A DNA stretch of 50,614 nt from Pseudomonadota bacterium (GCA_021804355.1 JAJZHP010000003.1:1-50614), one strand, 5' to 3'; counted from the stretch's first letter, positions 17,282 to 26,518 are shown. The notes: a model not told the origin generated them from the letters alone. Program-made: numbers and translations.

Positions 17282-17470
17282 TCAGAAGGGTTCACCGCGT
17301 TCTTCAAGTAAGGCTAATGCTCGCAGCCAGGGTTTATCTGCTCTTGGAGATAACTGATTTTTCTTGGTTTTCTCCATGGAGTGAATATGGCGCAACAGAT
17401 CTTGAACGCGTTCGGCAGTATCGGTGTAGTTGATCTGCACAGTGATTTTCATAGCGTTGGTTCTGCTCAT
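17282..17470 (-). CDS. Small hypothetical protein
   Basis: A 62-residue (or 56 from ATG 17452) frame ending in KPWLRALALLEERGEPF. It has no signal peptide or membrane span and is basic in the middle (SMEKTKKNQLSPRADKPW). It lies 50 bases after the HlyD gene on the same strand and could be the last gene of the efflux operon or an independent accessory gene. No family recognised. The ribosome binding site is weak. Confidence 0.4.
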   Translation of the reverse strand: MSRTNAMKITVQINYTDTAERVQDLLRHIHSMEKTKKNQLSPRADKPWLRALALLEERGEPF

Positions 17471-17519
17471 GTCAGGCTTTTGTTCGTGTTCATGTGTCCG
17501 TGACGGCTTAAGGCGCGGT

Positions 17520-18392
17520 TTACCGCTTCGGATGCGGTTGAATGATGATGGTACAGGTCATGCCAGCAGCAAGAAATTCCTGTGTGGGAAGGTGGTCGAG
17601 ATGAATGCGTACGGGAATGCGTTGGGCTAGGCGAACCCAACTGAAGGTTGGATTAACGTCAGCCAGTAACTCGCGCCCCTGCGTATTGTCTCGGTCGGTA
17701 ATGCCATACGCCAGGCTTTCGACATGGCCGCTTAGTTCAGGTCCACCACTCATCAGTTGTATGTGAGCCGGATCGCCGATATGGATGGCGGCAATTTTGG
17801 TCTCCTCAAAATAGCCATAAGCGGTAAAGGAGTGACTGTCTATCAGTGCCATGAGGGCTTGCCCGGTGGTAGCATAATCACCGGGATGAACTTTGAGATT
17901 GCTGATATAGCCATCCACAGGAGCACGCACCCAGGTTCGGTCCCGATTGAGTTGGGCCAGTGCCATTTGAGCAGCAGCGGCTTGTAGTTGACTCTCGGAT
18001 TCTTGTACCTGAGTCAGGGCATTGCTGACATTCTCGGCAGAAACAAGGCTATTGACCAGTGGATTGCGGCGGGCAAATTCTTCGCGCTTAAGTTTCAGGT
18101 CGGCCTGACGCTCTTTATAGTGGGCCTGTGCCAGCTGTAGAGCGAGTTGATAACGTTGTGCATCAATACGCAGCAGGACATCGCCTCGGTGGACAAACTG
18201 GTTGTCATAGACTTCAACGTGCTGCACCAGACCGGCACTGTCGGCCGCAATATGGATGACGTCAGCCTGTATGCGGCCATCCCGGGTCCACGGACTGAGT
18301 AAGGACTGATGCCACAGTCGTGAGCCAAGAAATAATGCTACCAGCAGCAGCGCAAGTGTCAGGCTGGCCTGGAGTCCTGATCGAAAGTTCAT
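17520..18392 (-). CDS. HlyD/AaeA-type periplasmic adaptor of efflux pump
   Basis: A 290-residue membrane-fusion protein. One N-terminal membrane anchor (about 8-27) is followed by a lipoyl/beta-barrel half (SPWTRDGRIQADVIHIA; GLVQHVEVYDNQFVHRGDVL), a short coiled-coil hairpin (about 75-140, Gln/Glu-rich) and the second lipoyl half (RTWVRAPVDGYISNLKV). This is the EmrA/AaeA architecture. The ATG at 18392 overlaps the DUF1656 stop (ATGA). It would bridge the inner-membrane FUSC protein and the outer-membrane factor of the same operon. Export of aromatic acids is a family-based guess. Confidence 0.9.
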   Translation of the reverse strand: MNFRSGLQASLTLALLLVALFLGSRLWHQSLLSPWTRDGRIQADVIHIAADSAGLVQHVEVYDNQFVHRGDVLLRIDAQRYQLALQLAQAHYKERQADLKLKREEFARRNPLVNSLVSAENVSNALTQVQESESQLQAAAAQMALAQLNRDRTWVRAPVDGYISNLKVHPGDYATTGQALMALIDSHSFTAYGYFEETKIAAIHIGDPAHIQLMSGGPELSGHVESLAYGITDRDNTQGRELLADVNPTFSWVRLAQRIPVRIHLDHLPTQEFLAAGMTCTIIIQPHPKR

Positions 18393-18595
18393 GTCGAAAC
18401 TCCATTCTGGTAAAAGATCCATAAACCCAGAGCTGCATACAGGCTTATGAACAGTCCTAACCTAAATAGCGAGTGGTGCCAGATATGTGTATATAAATCC
18501 AGGCGGGCAAGCATACTGTCCAGAACCCAGAATAATGCAGTAAATACCACGAGTAAGGTGATTAAACTGGGAACTTCGATGCTGAACAAGGCCAT
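18389..18595 (-). CDS. DUF1656 small membrane protein (AaeX-like)
   Basis: A 68-residue protein with two membrane helices (about 10-27 and 43-62) and the family start FSIEVPSLITLLVVF. DUF1656/AaeX proteins are encoded between FUSC and HlyD subunits of AaeAB-like pumps, exactly as here. The ATG at 18595 lies one base after the FUSC stop, and the 3' end overlaps the HlyD start by 4 bases. Longer upstream frames are rejected because they run into FUSC. Confidence 0.88.
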   Translation of the reverse strand: MALFSIEVPSLITLLVVFTALFWVLDSMLARLDLYTHIWHHSLFRLGLFISLYAALGLWIFYQNGVST

Positions 18596-18596
18596 T

Positions 18597-20705
18597 TCAA
18601 GGGGCAAAGGAAACTCCTTCCAACGGTTCAGTGGCATTCGATAGGGCATTAAAGCGAGCCAACCAGGGGTCGTCTCTAAAAATGTGTAGGACACGTCGTA
18701 GATCACTGCCGGGTATTGCTGGATGATCACCCGTGGCTGACATGCGTATAAGGTCAACCAGCGCATCAATGGTGAGTTGACGTTGTTCCTGTAGTTGGGG
18801 GTGACGTAGACTATGTTCGAGTTGACGCAGCACTTGCTTGAGGCGATGAGGGGGCGTTGTGGATCCTGGTAGGGAAGCATGTTGGCGCAGCTGGACGATA
18901 GCATCGCCGAGTTCAAGCACAGCAAGCGTGCAGGGGATGAGCTCCTGAACCAGATGGGGCGCGTGTATCATAACCTGACGCATCAGGTCGCGGGTACGTC
19001 CATCAAAACTATGTGGAAGCTGCTGCAAAGACCTTCGACAGGTTGCAGCCAGTTCATGGGCAAGGTGTCGGATGTAGTAGCGTCGCTGTTGCAGTAACTG
19101 GCCACGCCGAAGCACAGAAAAGGCGATGCCGGCGATGCCGAGACCTATCAATTGTGCCAAACCGCTGTTCAGCAGCAGAACACCGTCGTAATACATCCTG
19201 TTATGTAGCGGCAGAGCGTTACCCAGCATCATGCAGTAGGCAATGCCTATGCCATAAGTACGGGTTCGAGAAGCTATCCATAATCCCAAAATGATAAAGG
19301 GGAGCATGCCCATGCCCAGATAGACGAAAGAATGCATGTTAGGTAGAACCATCAGGTTCATCACCATGGCAGCGATCAGTCCGAGGGTAAAGCCCGTCGC
19401 CATGTGAATAACGGCGCGCTGGGGTTGCGGCGCAGCAGCGAACAAGGCACAGGCGATACAGGCTATCGTTGCTGCCAGAGAACCTTGCGGCCAGGCGGTG
19501 GCAATCCAAAACGCACTCAGAACTAGCATGGCAAGTACAGCACGTACGCCAGTCAGTATGACTTCCTGCGGAGGTGTAAAGAAAGCCGGTGCAGGGGCAG
19601 GACGCGTGGGTTGGTGACGATTATCGAGCAAAGACGCATAAGTACTGGTGAGATTAAACAACTCGCTGACCATTTGGATCATGAGTTCAGCGGCATCATC
19701 AAAAGCATCAAGCTCCTGAGGCGAGGTGACTCGTTGCTGTAATCGATGGCGTATATCATGCAGGTGTTGGGCGAGCCAGGGTTGATAGCTACCTAACTGA
19801 CGAAGTAGGGTTGTGGTTTCAGCAGCACAGCGTGGAATCTGACCTTGCTGGGTTAGTTCGGGTCCCAGGGACTCAACCACCGGTCGTAATGCCTTGAGTG
19901 CGTGTACCTGCTTTCCGGTACGCATACGGTGTCCCAATTGTTCTAGGGCATGCAGGGTTGTGGTTAGTCGCATGAAGTCGGCACTGAACAGGCGCAAGCG
20001 ATCACTGCGGATACGCGAGCGAGGGTCTTCGAAGATAGCTGAAGCCCGTAGAGATTCAAGTTCAAGAATCTGAATAACAAAGCGCAGTGGGTCATGACGA
20101 TGAATGGATATGTCGAGTGGGGTGGCGACCGCTTTGACCAAATATGCAATGAGGTCGTAATAGTGTTGACGAACCGTCTGGATCAGGCGTGGTGTGATGT
20201 GTTGAGGCCAGAATAAATCGCTGACGACGGCTGTACATAGAATACCAATATAGATCTCGCTGACGCGGGCGATGGTGAGGTCAAAGGCCATTTCCGGGTG
20301 CTGCACGGCAGGAAAACCAATGAGACAGGCGGTATAGCCTGCAAGTACAAAGGCATAGGCCTGAAAGTCCCGAAACCATGCAGCGCAAGCGACACAGAGC
20401 CCCACCCAGAGGCTGAGGCTGATCAGAAATAAGGCTTGATTCTGGGCAAAGAGCGCAAGCATCAACAACGTGACCAAAGAGCCCAAGGTTGTTCCTAACA
20501 GTCGGTAGAAACCTTTGGCAATGATCAGACCACTTTGCGGTTGCGCGACAATAAAAACAGTCACCAAGGCTGTACCAGGGGCTTCGAGTTGCCAACGAAA
20601 AGAGAGATACAGGGCCAGCATGCCGGCCACAAAAGTCTTGGCAATAAAATTCCAGCGGAGCGCTTCCTGCCGCAGCCAGGCTGACCAGGCAAGAGGCTCA
20701 CTCAT
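18597..20705 (-). CDS. FUSC family inner-membrane transporter (AaeB-like)
   Basis: A 702-residue protein with two blocks of about six membrane helices (about 20-180 and 400-540), each followed by a long cytosolic helical region: the FUSC/AaeB fold. Typical segments are TALVTVFIVAQPQSGLIIAK and the second-half ATIACIACALFAAAPQPQR. Family members export p-hydroxybenzoate and other aromatic acids or drugs with an HlyD partner. The start MSEPLAWSAW (ATG 20705) overlaps the outer-membrane-factor stop as ATGAGTGA, so the operon is tightly coupled. Confidence 0.92.
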   Translation of the reverse strand: MSEPLAWSAWLRQEALRWNFIAKTFVAGMLALYLSFRWQLEAPGTALVTVFIVAQPQSGLIIAKGFYRLLGTTLGSLVTLLMLALFAQNQALFLISLSLWVGLCVACAAWFRDFQAYAFVLAGYTACLIGFPAVQHPEMAFDLTIARVSEIYIGILCTAVVSDLFWPQHITPRLIQTVRQHYYDLIAYLVKAVATPLDISIHRHDPLRFVIQILELESLRASAIFEDPRSRIRSDRLRLFSADFMRLTTTLHALEQLGHRMRTGKQVHALKALRPVVESLGPELTQQGQIPRCAAETTTLLRQLGSYQPWLAQHLHDIRHRLQQRVTSPQELDAFDDAAELMIQMVSELFNLTSTYASLLDNRHQPTRPAPAPAFFTPPQEVILTGVRAVLAMLVLSAFWIATAWPQGSLAATIACIACALFAAAPQPQRAVIHMATGFTLGLIAAMVMNLMVLPNMHSFVYLGMGMLPFIILGLWIASRTRTYGIGIAYCMMLGNALPLHNRMYYDGVLLLNSGLAQLIGLGIAGIAFSVLRRGQLLQQRRYYIRHLAHELAATCRRSLQQLPHSFDGRTRDLMRQVMIHAPHLVQELIPCTLAVLELGDAIVQLRQHASLPGSTTPPHRLKQVLRQLEHSLRHPQLQEQRQLTIDALVDLIRMSATGDHPAIPGSDLRRVLHIFRDDPWLARFNALSNATEPLEGVSFAP

Positions 20706-22185
20706 GCTGCACCGTGGGTGAACTGTCCTCGCTCGGTCGGGCTCCACCCAGAGCTCTGATCAGGTGAACCTCGGCGCGTAACCGGGCGACATTGACGCGC
20801 GCAAGCTCCTGTTCACGTTGAATTCGGGCGATGCTGCTCAGTTGTTGCTCGGCTTCATCCATCAGTCCGGAGTGGTAGCCTTTTTGAGTGAGTACTTCAT
20901 CCTGCTGTGCCAGGGCATAGGCTGTTGCCGCGGCCTGATACTCATCATCCAGTCCATGCAGGGTAAGCAATTGTTCGCTGACTTCCTGCATGGCTTGTAG
21001 CAGTTGTTGGTTATAGTTGGCGATATCAGCATCGCGCTGGGCAGCGGCGATATTCAGGGCTCCCTGCAAGTGTCCTCCTTCAAAAATGGGCAAGGACAGC
21101 GCCGGCGTGATGCCATACATCAAGGCATTGTTTGAAAACAGTTGAGCAAAGCCGAGCGCCTGATAGCCTGCAAAGGCATTCAGATTGATGTCGGGGTAGA
21201 AGCGAGCTTTGGCGACTTTGATGGTTTGTGTGTCAGCTTCCACCCTCCAGTGCGCAGCTATAATGTCTGGGCGTCTAGCCAGCCAGCGCAAAGGAATTTG
21301 GGTAGGTGGATGTAATGACCGGGTGAGTGAAACGGTGGGAGGCTGCAGGTGAAAATCTGCCGAGGGAGGCCTGCCGCACAGCAAGGCAAGCTGGGTGATG
21401 AGCAGCTGACGATGTGTCTGCTGGCGTGCCAGTTGGGTCTGAACCTGAGTGCGTAACCCCATGACTTTATTGACGTCAAGGTCGGTACCCAGTCCCGCTT
21501 TGCGGCGCATTTGTGCCAAGGCGAGCAGTCGGTTCTGCCCATGTAATATGGTTTCAGTTCGTTCTGACAGGGCTTCTTCCAAGGCTAGCTGCAGATAAGT
21601 GTCAATCAAGTCACTGATCAGAACCTGTTCAACTTGCGCTGATTCAGCCTGGGTAGCATGCAGTTGATCCAGCGCCGCAGACAGGGAGGCATGATGCTTG
21701 CCCCAAAGATCAAGCTCGAACCGGCTTTCAAGCAAGGTTTGATTATCCCAATAGGTGTGAGCACCAAAAGGAGGGGGGATGAATTCATCAGCGGTAAAGC
21801 GTTCATAAGTGGGGCTAACGTTAGCTGAGACTGAAGGTTTCAGCGCCGAATGCTGGATTTCGGCTAACGCAGCGGCTGCTTGAACTCGGGCTTTGGCCTC
21901 ATCTAATGAGGGAGCCTGTTGTAAGGCTTGGTCCATCAGTTGGTCAAGCTGGTGGTCTTGCCATTGCTGCCACCAGTGCAGCCCTGGCCATTCCTTGATA
22001 AGGCTTGCTTGATGGGCATCATCAGGGATCACGTGATGGCTTAGAGATTCTTCAAGGGATTTGACCCGAGAGGGAGGGGTCTGCGGAAGCGTGCAGCCCG
22101 TCAGGATATACGCAAAGAGCCCCCATCCGAGGCTGAGCCGGAAAGTTTGGACTCTTAACTTGAACCACAGGCTAAAATCATTCAT
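20698..22185 (-). CDS. Outer-membrane efflux lipoprotein (NodT/OprM-type OMF)
   Basis: A 495-residue TolC-like channel. The N-terminal signal ends in the lipobox ILTG-C31, so the protein is a lipoprotein. Two OEP repeats follow, with signatures such as LESRFELDLWGKH and WLARRPDIIAAHWRVEAD. It should form the outer-membrane duct for the FUSC-HlyD pump downstream. The ATG at 22185 is the only start that puts the signal peptide at the N-terminus; an open frame continues upstream to 22320 but adds an unsuitable polar leader. No ribosome binding site is seen and the promoter lies so close that the message may be leaderless. Confidence 0.9.
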   Translation of the reverse strand: MNDFSLWFKLRVQTFRLSLGWGLFAYILTGCTLPQTPPSRVKSLEESLSHHVIPDDAHQASLIKEWPGLHWWQQWQDHQLDQLMDQALQQAPSLDEAKARVQAAAALAEIQHSALKPSVSANVSPTYERFTADEFIPPPFGAHTYWDNQTLLESRFELDLWGKHHASLSAALDQLHATQAESAQVEQVLISDLIDTYLQLALEEALSERTETILHGQNRLLALAQMRRKAGLGTDLDVNKVMGLRTQVQTQLARQQTHRQLLITQLALLCGRPPSADFHLQPPTVSLTRSLHPPTQIPLRWLARRPDIIAAHWRVEADTQTIKVAKARFYPDINLNAFAGYQALGFAQLFSNNALMYGITPALSLPIFEGGHLQGALNIAAAQRDADIANYNQQLLQAMQEVSEQLLTLHGLDDEYQAAATAYALAQQDEVLTQKGYHSGLMDEAEQQLSSIARIQREQELARVNVARLRAEVHLIRALGGARPSEDSSPTVQHE

Positions 22186-22191
22186 TTGTGT

Positions 22192-22220
22192 ATTATAAGC
22201 ACGCTTCTTACATTTGCCAA
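22192..22220 (-). promoter_or_regulatory. Strong promoter of the efflux operon, six bases from the start codon
   Basis: On the minus strand TTGGCA (22220-22215), a 17-base spacer and TATAAT (22197-22192) form a near-consensus sigma-70 promoter. Only ACACAA separates the -10 from the ATG at 22185, so transcription would begin at or within a base or two of the start codon. No repressor-like inverted repeat was picked out nearby and no regulator gene is adjacent. Confidence 0.65.
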
Positions 22221-22390
22221 GTTTAAGTGGGCAAAGAGTGGGTCTTTGCGTTGGAGTGAGGATTACTTTTTGGTGTAAAGATAACTCATGGGCTGTCATC
22301 TGTTTTTTTGGGGCAGCCACAAGGCTACACGCCGGCGAAATTTTAGATGTAGTGATTCCGTCGTGCAGTCAGCTTTGCCTGATCTGAGGA

Positions 22391-22843
22391 TCACCAGCGG
22401 TGATGCCCCCAGTTCTCAGGGTTAGCCCAAAAGCGGGCATTGAGCCAGTCAGGTACTTGCTTGTAAGTTAAAATATCAAAGGTCCAGACAAGCATGCCGG
22501 AGTCATGATGGGCAAGTTGGGTGTAACCTAGGGCGTCTGGGTGTATAAGCTGGCTATCTTTTTCTTGCAAAAAGATCAGCACATGGCGCGCCAATAAATC
22601 ACGAGCTTCGGCCAAAGTCTGTCGCAAGGCACGGTCCGTCAACCCTGTGGGACGTTCATAGAGCAGGGCCAGATCTAGGCGTTCCTTAAATTCTCCGGCC
22701 CTATGGTGGTGCAGGGTGAGGGGAAGTAGCTCATCAGGCAGGTTCTGTAGCAAGGCTTGAGCTTCTGTATTTAAACAAAGTACATGCCGGGCTCGGCAGT
22801 CCATGAGTACTTGCGTCATAATGACCTGACGATAATCGGACAT
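22391..22843 (-). CDS. DUF6231 family protein
   Basis: A 150-residue cytosolic protein resembling a small uncharacterised family found next to DUF2797 genes in gammaproteobacteria. Visible blocks are DCRARHVLCLNTEAQALL (15-32), LLYERPTGLTDRALRQTLAEARDLL (mid-protein, helical) and the C-terminal ILTYKQVPDWLNARFWANPENWGHHRW region, rich in Trp. There is no signal peptide or known catalytic motif. Its start is only 12 bases from the divergent DUF2797 start, so the two promoters must overlap. Family naming is from memory and moderately sure. Confidence 0.6.
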   Translation of the reverse strand: MSDYRQVIMTQVLMDCRARHVLCLNTEAQALLQNLPDELLPLTLHHHRAGEFKERLDLALLYERPTGLTDRALRQTLAEARDLLARHVLIFLQEKDSQLIHPDALGYTQLAHHDSGMLVWTFDILTYKQVPDWLNARFWANPENWGHHRW

Positions 22844-22855
22844 GATGTAAACTCT

Positions 22856-23671
22856 ATGATCGTACAGGGAACGATAAGCAAATTAAGAGCAGAGGTCAAA
22901 GCACCTTTGGCCTATGTGATGCCTGTGGGTGCAACCCAGGTGCCCTTACAGCCCGGCCAGCATCTACGGTTGCGTGCTATGGGCAGTATACGCTGTCTGC
23001 ATTGTCAGCGCGCGACGCGCAAGAGCTATAACCAGGGCTATTGTTATGTTTGCTTTACCAAACTCGCTGCTTGCGATATGTGCATCATGCGTCCAGAGCA
23101 ATGTCATTTTGCAGCGGGCACCTGCCGGGAGCCGGTTTGGGGTGAACAGCATTGTATGGTTCCGCATGTGGTTTATCTGGCCAATTCATCGGGAGTTAAG
23201 GTAGGTATTACACGGCAGACCCAGGTGCCCGTACGATGGATAGACCAAGGGGCAAGTGCCGCCCTGCCGTTGTTTCAGGTGGGTTCCCGCCTGCATTCAG
23301 GTTTGATCGAAGTGGCCTTGGCTCAGCATGTGGCAGACAAGACACAATGGCAGGCTATGTTGCGTGGACAACCTGAGCCAGTGGACTTGGTTGGTCGTGC
23401 TGAGCAGCTGATGCAACTCTGTGCCCGAGAACTTGCTGATCTGGAGAGTCGCTTTCCTGGCGACAGGGTGAACCTGGTGCCTCAGGTCCAGCATTTTGAG
23501 TACCCGGTATTGCGCTACCCCACCAAAGTCAAGGCACTAAGCCTGGATACCCAGCCTGAGATTGAGGGGCTGCTGGAAGGTATCAAGGGGCAGTATTTGC
23601 TTCTGGATACCGGGGTATTTAATGTGCGAAAGCATACATCTTATGACATTGAAATGGAGGTTGGAGCGTGA
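22856..23671 (+). CDS. DUF2797 zinc-ribbon protein
   Basis: A 271-residue protein. A cysteine cluster RCLHCQRATRKSYNQGYC, YVC and ACDMC (about 42-72) looks like a treble-clef or double zinc ribbon. The following part (VVYLANSSGVKVGITRQTQV, about 103-122) resembles the GIY-YIG-like core described for DUF2797: YLA plus VKVGITR. Function is not established. The ATG at 22856 is chosen because longer starts run into the divergent gene. The stop overlaps the pepN start (GTGA), so it is co-translated with pepN, an arrangement I recall from pseudomonads. Confidence 0.82.
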   Translation: MIVQGTISKLRAEVKAPLAYVMPVGATQVPLQPGQHLRLRAMGSIRCLHCQRATRKSYNQGYCYVCFTKLAACDMCIMRPEQCHFAAGTCREPVWGEQHCMVPHVVYLANSSGVKVGITRQTQVPVRWIDQGASAALPLFQVGSRLHSGLIEVALAQHVADKTQWQAMLRGQPEPVDLVGRAEQLMQLCARELADLESRFPGDRVNLVPQVQHFEYPVLRYPTKVKALSLDTQPEIEGLLEGIKGQYLLLDTGVFNVRKHTSYDIEMEVGA

Positions 23672-26226
23672 GCGTTGAACATGCCTTGAAAGATTATCAA
23701 GCCTTAGCCTGGCGGATAGAAACGGTTGAACTGGAGTTGGACATAGGTGATGACAGCACCCTGGTATCTTCCAGGATGCTGGTACAGCGCCTCAATCCGC
23801 AAGCTCGATCGCTTTGTCTGGATGGCGAGGGACTGATGACGTTGTATGTTGGCATGGATGGGCGTGAACTGCGCAGCGATGAATACAATCTGACCCCGAC
23901 CCTGCTGGAGATTCCCTGTGATGCCGATCAGGTGGTGATCAGCACGCGTGTGCGCATCCATCCAGCCACAAATACCTCGCTGGAAGGATTTTATGCTTCA
24001 GGTCCTTTGCTGTGTACGCAATGTGAACCTGAAGGTTTTCGTCATATAACCTGGTTCATCGATCGCCCGGATAACCTGTCACGCTTTACCACCACCCTGA
24101 TCGCTGATGCTACCCGTTACCCGGTTCTCCTGGCTAATGGAGATCGTGTTAGTCATGCTGATGTCGGGGATGGGCGTCACAGGGCAAGTTTTGTTGATCC
24201 CACCCTTAAGCCCTGTTATCTGTTTGCTGCCGTCGCGGGAGACCTTGCTGTCCTTAAAGATCAGATAGTGACGGCGGAGGGCAGGAGCGTTGCTCTCGAA
24301 ATTTATGCCGATGAGCGTGATATTCCGCAGTGTCATCACGCTATGGCGTCCCTCAAGGCGGCCATGCGTTGGGATGAGGTGCACTATGGTCGTCACTATG
24401 ACTTAAATACCTATGTGATCGTGGCGGTGAGTTATTTCAACATGGGAGCCATGGAAAACAAGGGGTTGAATATCTTTAATACGTCCTGTGTGCTGGCCGA
24501 TGCAAACTTGAGCACGGATGCTGGTTTTTCACGGGTCGAGTCGGTTATAGCGCATGAGTATTTTCATAATTGGAGCGGTAATCGTGTGACTTGCCGTGAC
24601 TGGTTTCAGTTATGTCTCAAAGAGGGCTTAACAGTTTATCGTGATCAGCAGTTTTCGGCAGATCAGGGGTCACAGGATGTACAACGTATCGATGATCTGG
24701 TGCGTCTGAAGACCTATCAGTTTGCTGAAGATGCAGGCCCTCGATCGCATCCGGTGCGTCCAGCTGTTTACCGTGAGATCAATAATTTTTATACCGCCAC
24801 GGTCTATGAAAAGGGGGCGGAAATTGTACGCATGTTGCATCGGGTCCTGGGGGATGCCGATTACCGTCGTGGTATGGATCTCTATTTCTCCAGGCATGAT
24901 GGGGAGGCGGTCACGGTAGAGGATTTTTTACAGGCCTTGGGTGATGCCTCGGGTCAGGATCTGACCCCCTTTATGGATTGGTACACACAGGCAGGCACGC
25001 CGCGTATTGAAGTACTTGAGTCTTGGGATCAGCAACAGAAGGTCTATACCCTGACCTTGCGTCAGGTGGGTAAGGTGTTGCCTGTTCCCTTTCGGTTAGG
25101 TTTCCTTGATGCATCAGGAGAGCCTCTGAGCTGGCAGTCTTCAGCTTTGCTCAGGGATGATCTGTTATTGCTGACCGAGGCGACCACGACAGTGGTTGTA
25201 GCCTCGGGGACGCATCGGCCAGTACCGGTTTTATTGCGTGGATTTTCAGCCCCGGTGATAGTTGAACGGGCTATGTCTGATGAAGAGCTGGCGCTTATTG
25301 TGGAACACGATAGCGATGGCGTTAGCCGCTGGCAGGCGCTACAGACCATGCTGGTCAATGCCCTGCGCCGTCAACTGGCAGGAGAGCAGGTGCCCGGAGT
25401 ACGGCTGGTGCAAGTATGTGCTGGAGTTCTTGCGAAAGCTGATCAGGATCCTGCCCTGGCTGCTCGCATGTTAAGTTTGCCTGCCTTAGCGACGATCACG
25501 GCCGGCATGACCTGTGTAGATCCGCAGCATGTCCATCGCGCCCGGGAGTCATTTTGCCGCGCACTGGGACGAGCTCTGGATTGGTCCGCCTGGGTTGCCC
25601 GCGGGTCATCTCACCATGCAGGGGAGCGAGCCTTGGTTGACCTGGCTCTGACGTATGTCACGGCTGCACAGGGCACGGCAGTGAGCGCGATGTTATTGTC
25701 GCGTTACGAGACAGCGCAAAATATGACCTCTCGTCAGTCCTGTACTTTGCCATTGCTGACCCTGGGTGGGGTGGCTGCTGCCCAAGTCCTGGCGGACTGG
25801 CGAGAGCGTTTTGCCGTGCATCCGTTAGTGATCGATCGCTGGTTCAGCATGCAGGCAGGTCACCCGCATGGGGAGGTTCAAGCGGTTGCCAAGCTTTTGC
25901 AGCATCCAGATTTTAACTGGACCTCGCCTAATCGTGTGCGAGCTGTCTTATCGGCTTTTGCGCAGAACAACATGAATTTTCATGATCGTCAGGGACAGGG
26001 GTATCAGGTACTGGCTGCTGCCATCGCGCGGCTTGATAAGATTAATCCGCAATTGGCAGCACGCTTAATGACGGGTTGGGATGGGGTAACTTCCTGGCCT
26101 GCCGAGTTGAAAGATCGGGTGCATGATGCTCTGGTTACCTGGCTAGGCGGCGAGGTTTCTGCTGACCTGGAGGAGATGCGTCGTCAAGTTATGACGGCTA
26201 TTCATGGAAGTAGGTCATGCGCCTAG
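23668..26226 (+). CDS. pepN: Aminopeptidase N
   Basis: Zinc M1 aminopeptidase for cytosolic peptide turnover; 852 residues, close to E. coli PepN (870). The substrate-binding GAMEN motif is at 260-264, zinc site HEYFH at 296-300 with the third ligand E319 in LKEGLTVYRDQQF. The all-helical C-terminal domain is complete. It starts with GTG at 23668, preceded by GGAGG, and overlaps the DUF2797 stop by four bases. No signal peptide. Confidence 0.96.
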   Translation: MSVEHALKDYQALAWRIETVELELDIGDDSTLVSSRMLVQRLNPQARSLCLDGEGLMTLYVGMDGRELRSDEYNLTPTLLEIPCDADQVVISTRVRIHPATNTSLEGFYASGPLLCTQCEPEGFRHITWFIDRPDNLSRFTTTLIADATRYPVLLANGDRVSHADVGDGRHRASFVDPTLKPCYLFAAVAGDLAVLKDQIVTAEGRSVALEIYADERDIPQCHHAMASLKAAMRWDEVHYGRHYDLNTYVIVAVSYFNMGAMENKGLNIFNTSCVLADANLSTDAGFSRVESVIAHEYFHNWSGNRVTCRDWFQLCLKEGLTVYRDQQFSADQGSQDVQRIDDLVRLKTYQFAEDAGPRSHPVRPAVYREINNFYTATVYEKGAEIVRMLHRVLGDADYRRGMDLYFSRHDGEAVTVEDFLQALGDASGQDLTPFMDWYTQAGTPRIEVLESWDQQQKVYTLTLRQVGKVLPVPFRLGFLDASGEPLSWQSSALLRDDLLLLTEATTTVVVASGTHRPVPVLLRGFSAPVIVERAMSDEELALIVEHDSDGVSRWQALQTMLVNALRRQLAGEQVPGVRLVQVCAGVLAKADQDPALAARMLSLPALATITAGMTCVDPQHVHRARESFCRALGRALDWSAWVARGSSHHAGERALVDLALTYVTAAQGTAVSAMLLSRYETAQNMTSRQSCTLPLLTLGGVAAAQVLADWRERFAVHPLVIDRWFSMQAGHPHGEVQAVAKLLQHPDFNWTSPNRVRAVLSAFAQNNMNFHDRQGQGYQVLAAAIARLDKINPQLAARLMTGWDGVTSWPAELKDRVHDALVTWLGGEVSADLEEMRRQVMTAIHGSRSCA

Positions 26227-26377
26227 TTCCATGATGTCTTCATGAAGGTTTTCGCAGCGGCCTTAATGCCCAGGACATCAGCAACAAAAAATCGCAAAAG
26301 AGGGTCAAGAGTGCCTCGTTACCGAATGCTACGACTGCATGGATGCAGGAGGTAGGGCAACACATGGAGCAGTTGCC

Positions 26378-26431
26378 GAGAACCTTGGCGTGTTTGTTAC
26401 GCACTCGAACATTTAGGGTCTTGGTTGCCAA
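26378..26431 (-). pseudogene. tnpB: TnpB N-terminal remnant
   Basis: The minus-strand frame opens MATKTLNVRVRNKHAKVL, which matches the standard start of TnpB proteins of the kind that begin MATKTLKVRVKDKHA. After this the frame continues with Cys-rich sequence unlike TnpB, so only about 18 codons survive. It is unrelated in position to the C-terminal TnpB piece at the left edge of the window. Confidence 0.65.
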
Positions 26432-26498
26432 CGTATCAATCCTCTTGATACTGTTATTATAGGCAGCTTAAAACAAGCAGTCAACAGCATGCTTACAT

Positions 26499-26518
26499 CC
26501 TCGCCATGAATGGCGGGG
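26499..26518 (+). terminator. Hairpin typical of IS200/IS605 ends; also a possible pepN terminator
   Basis: CCTCGCCAT pairs with ATGGCGGGG (one T-G pair) around GA, and TTTT follows directly. The motif acatcctc-hairpin-ggggtttt is the kind of subterminal stem-loop found at ends of IS200/IS605-group elements that carry tnpB. As it lies 270 bases after pepN on the same strand it could also act as an intrinsic terminator. Both readings fit the sequence. Confidence 0.5.
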
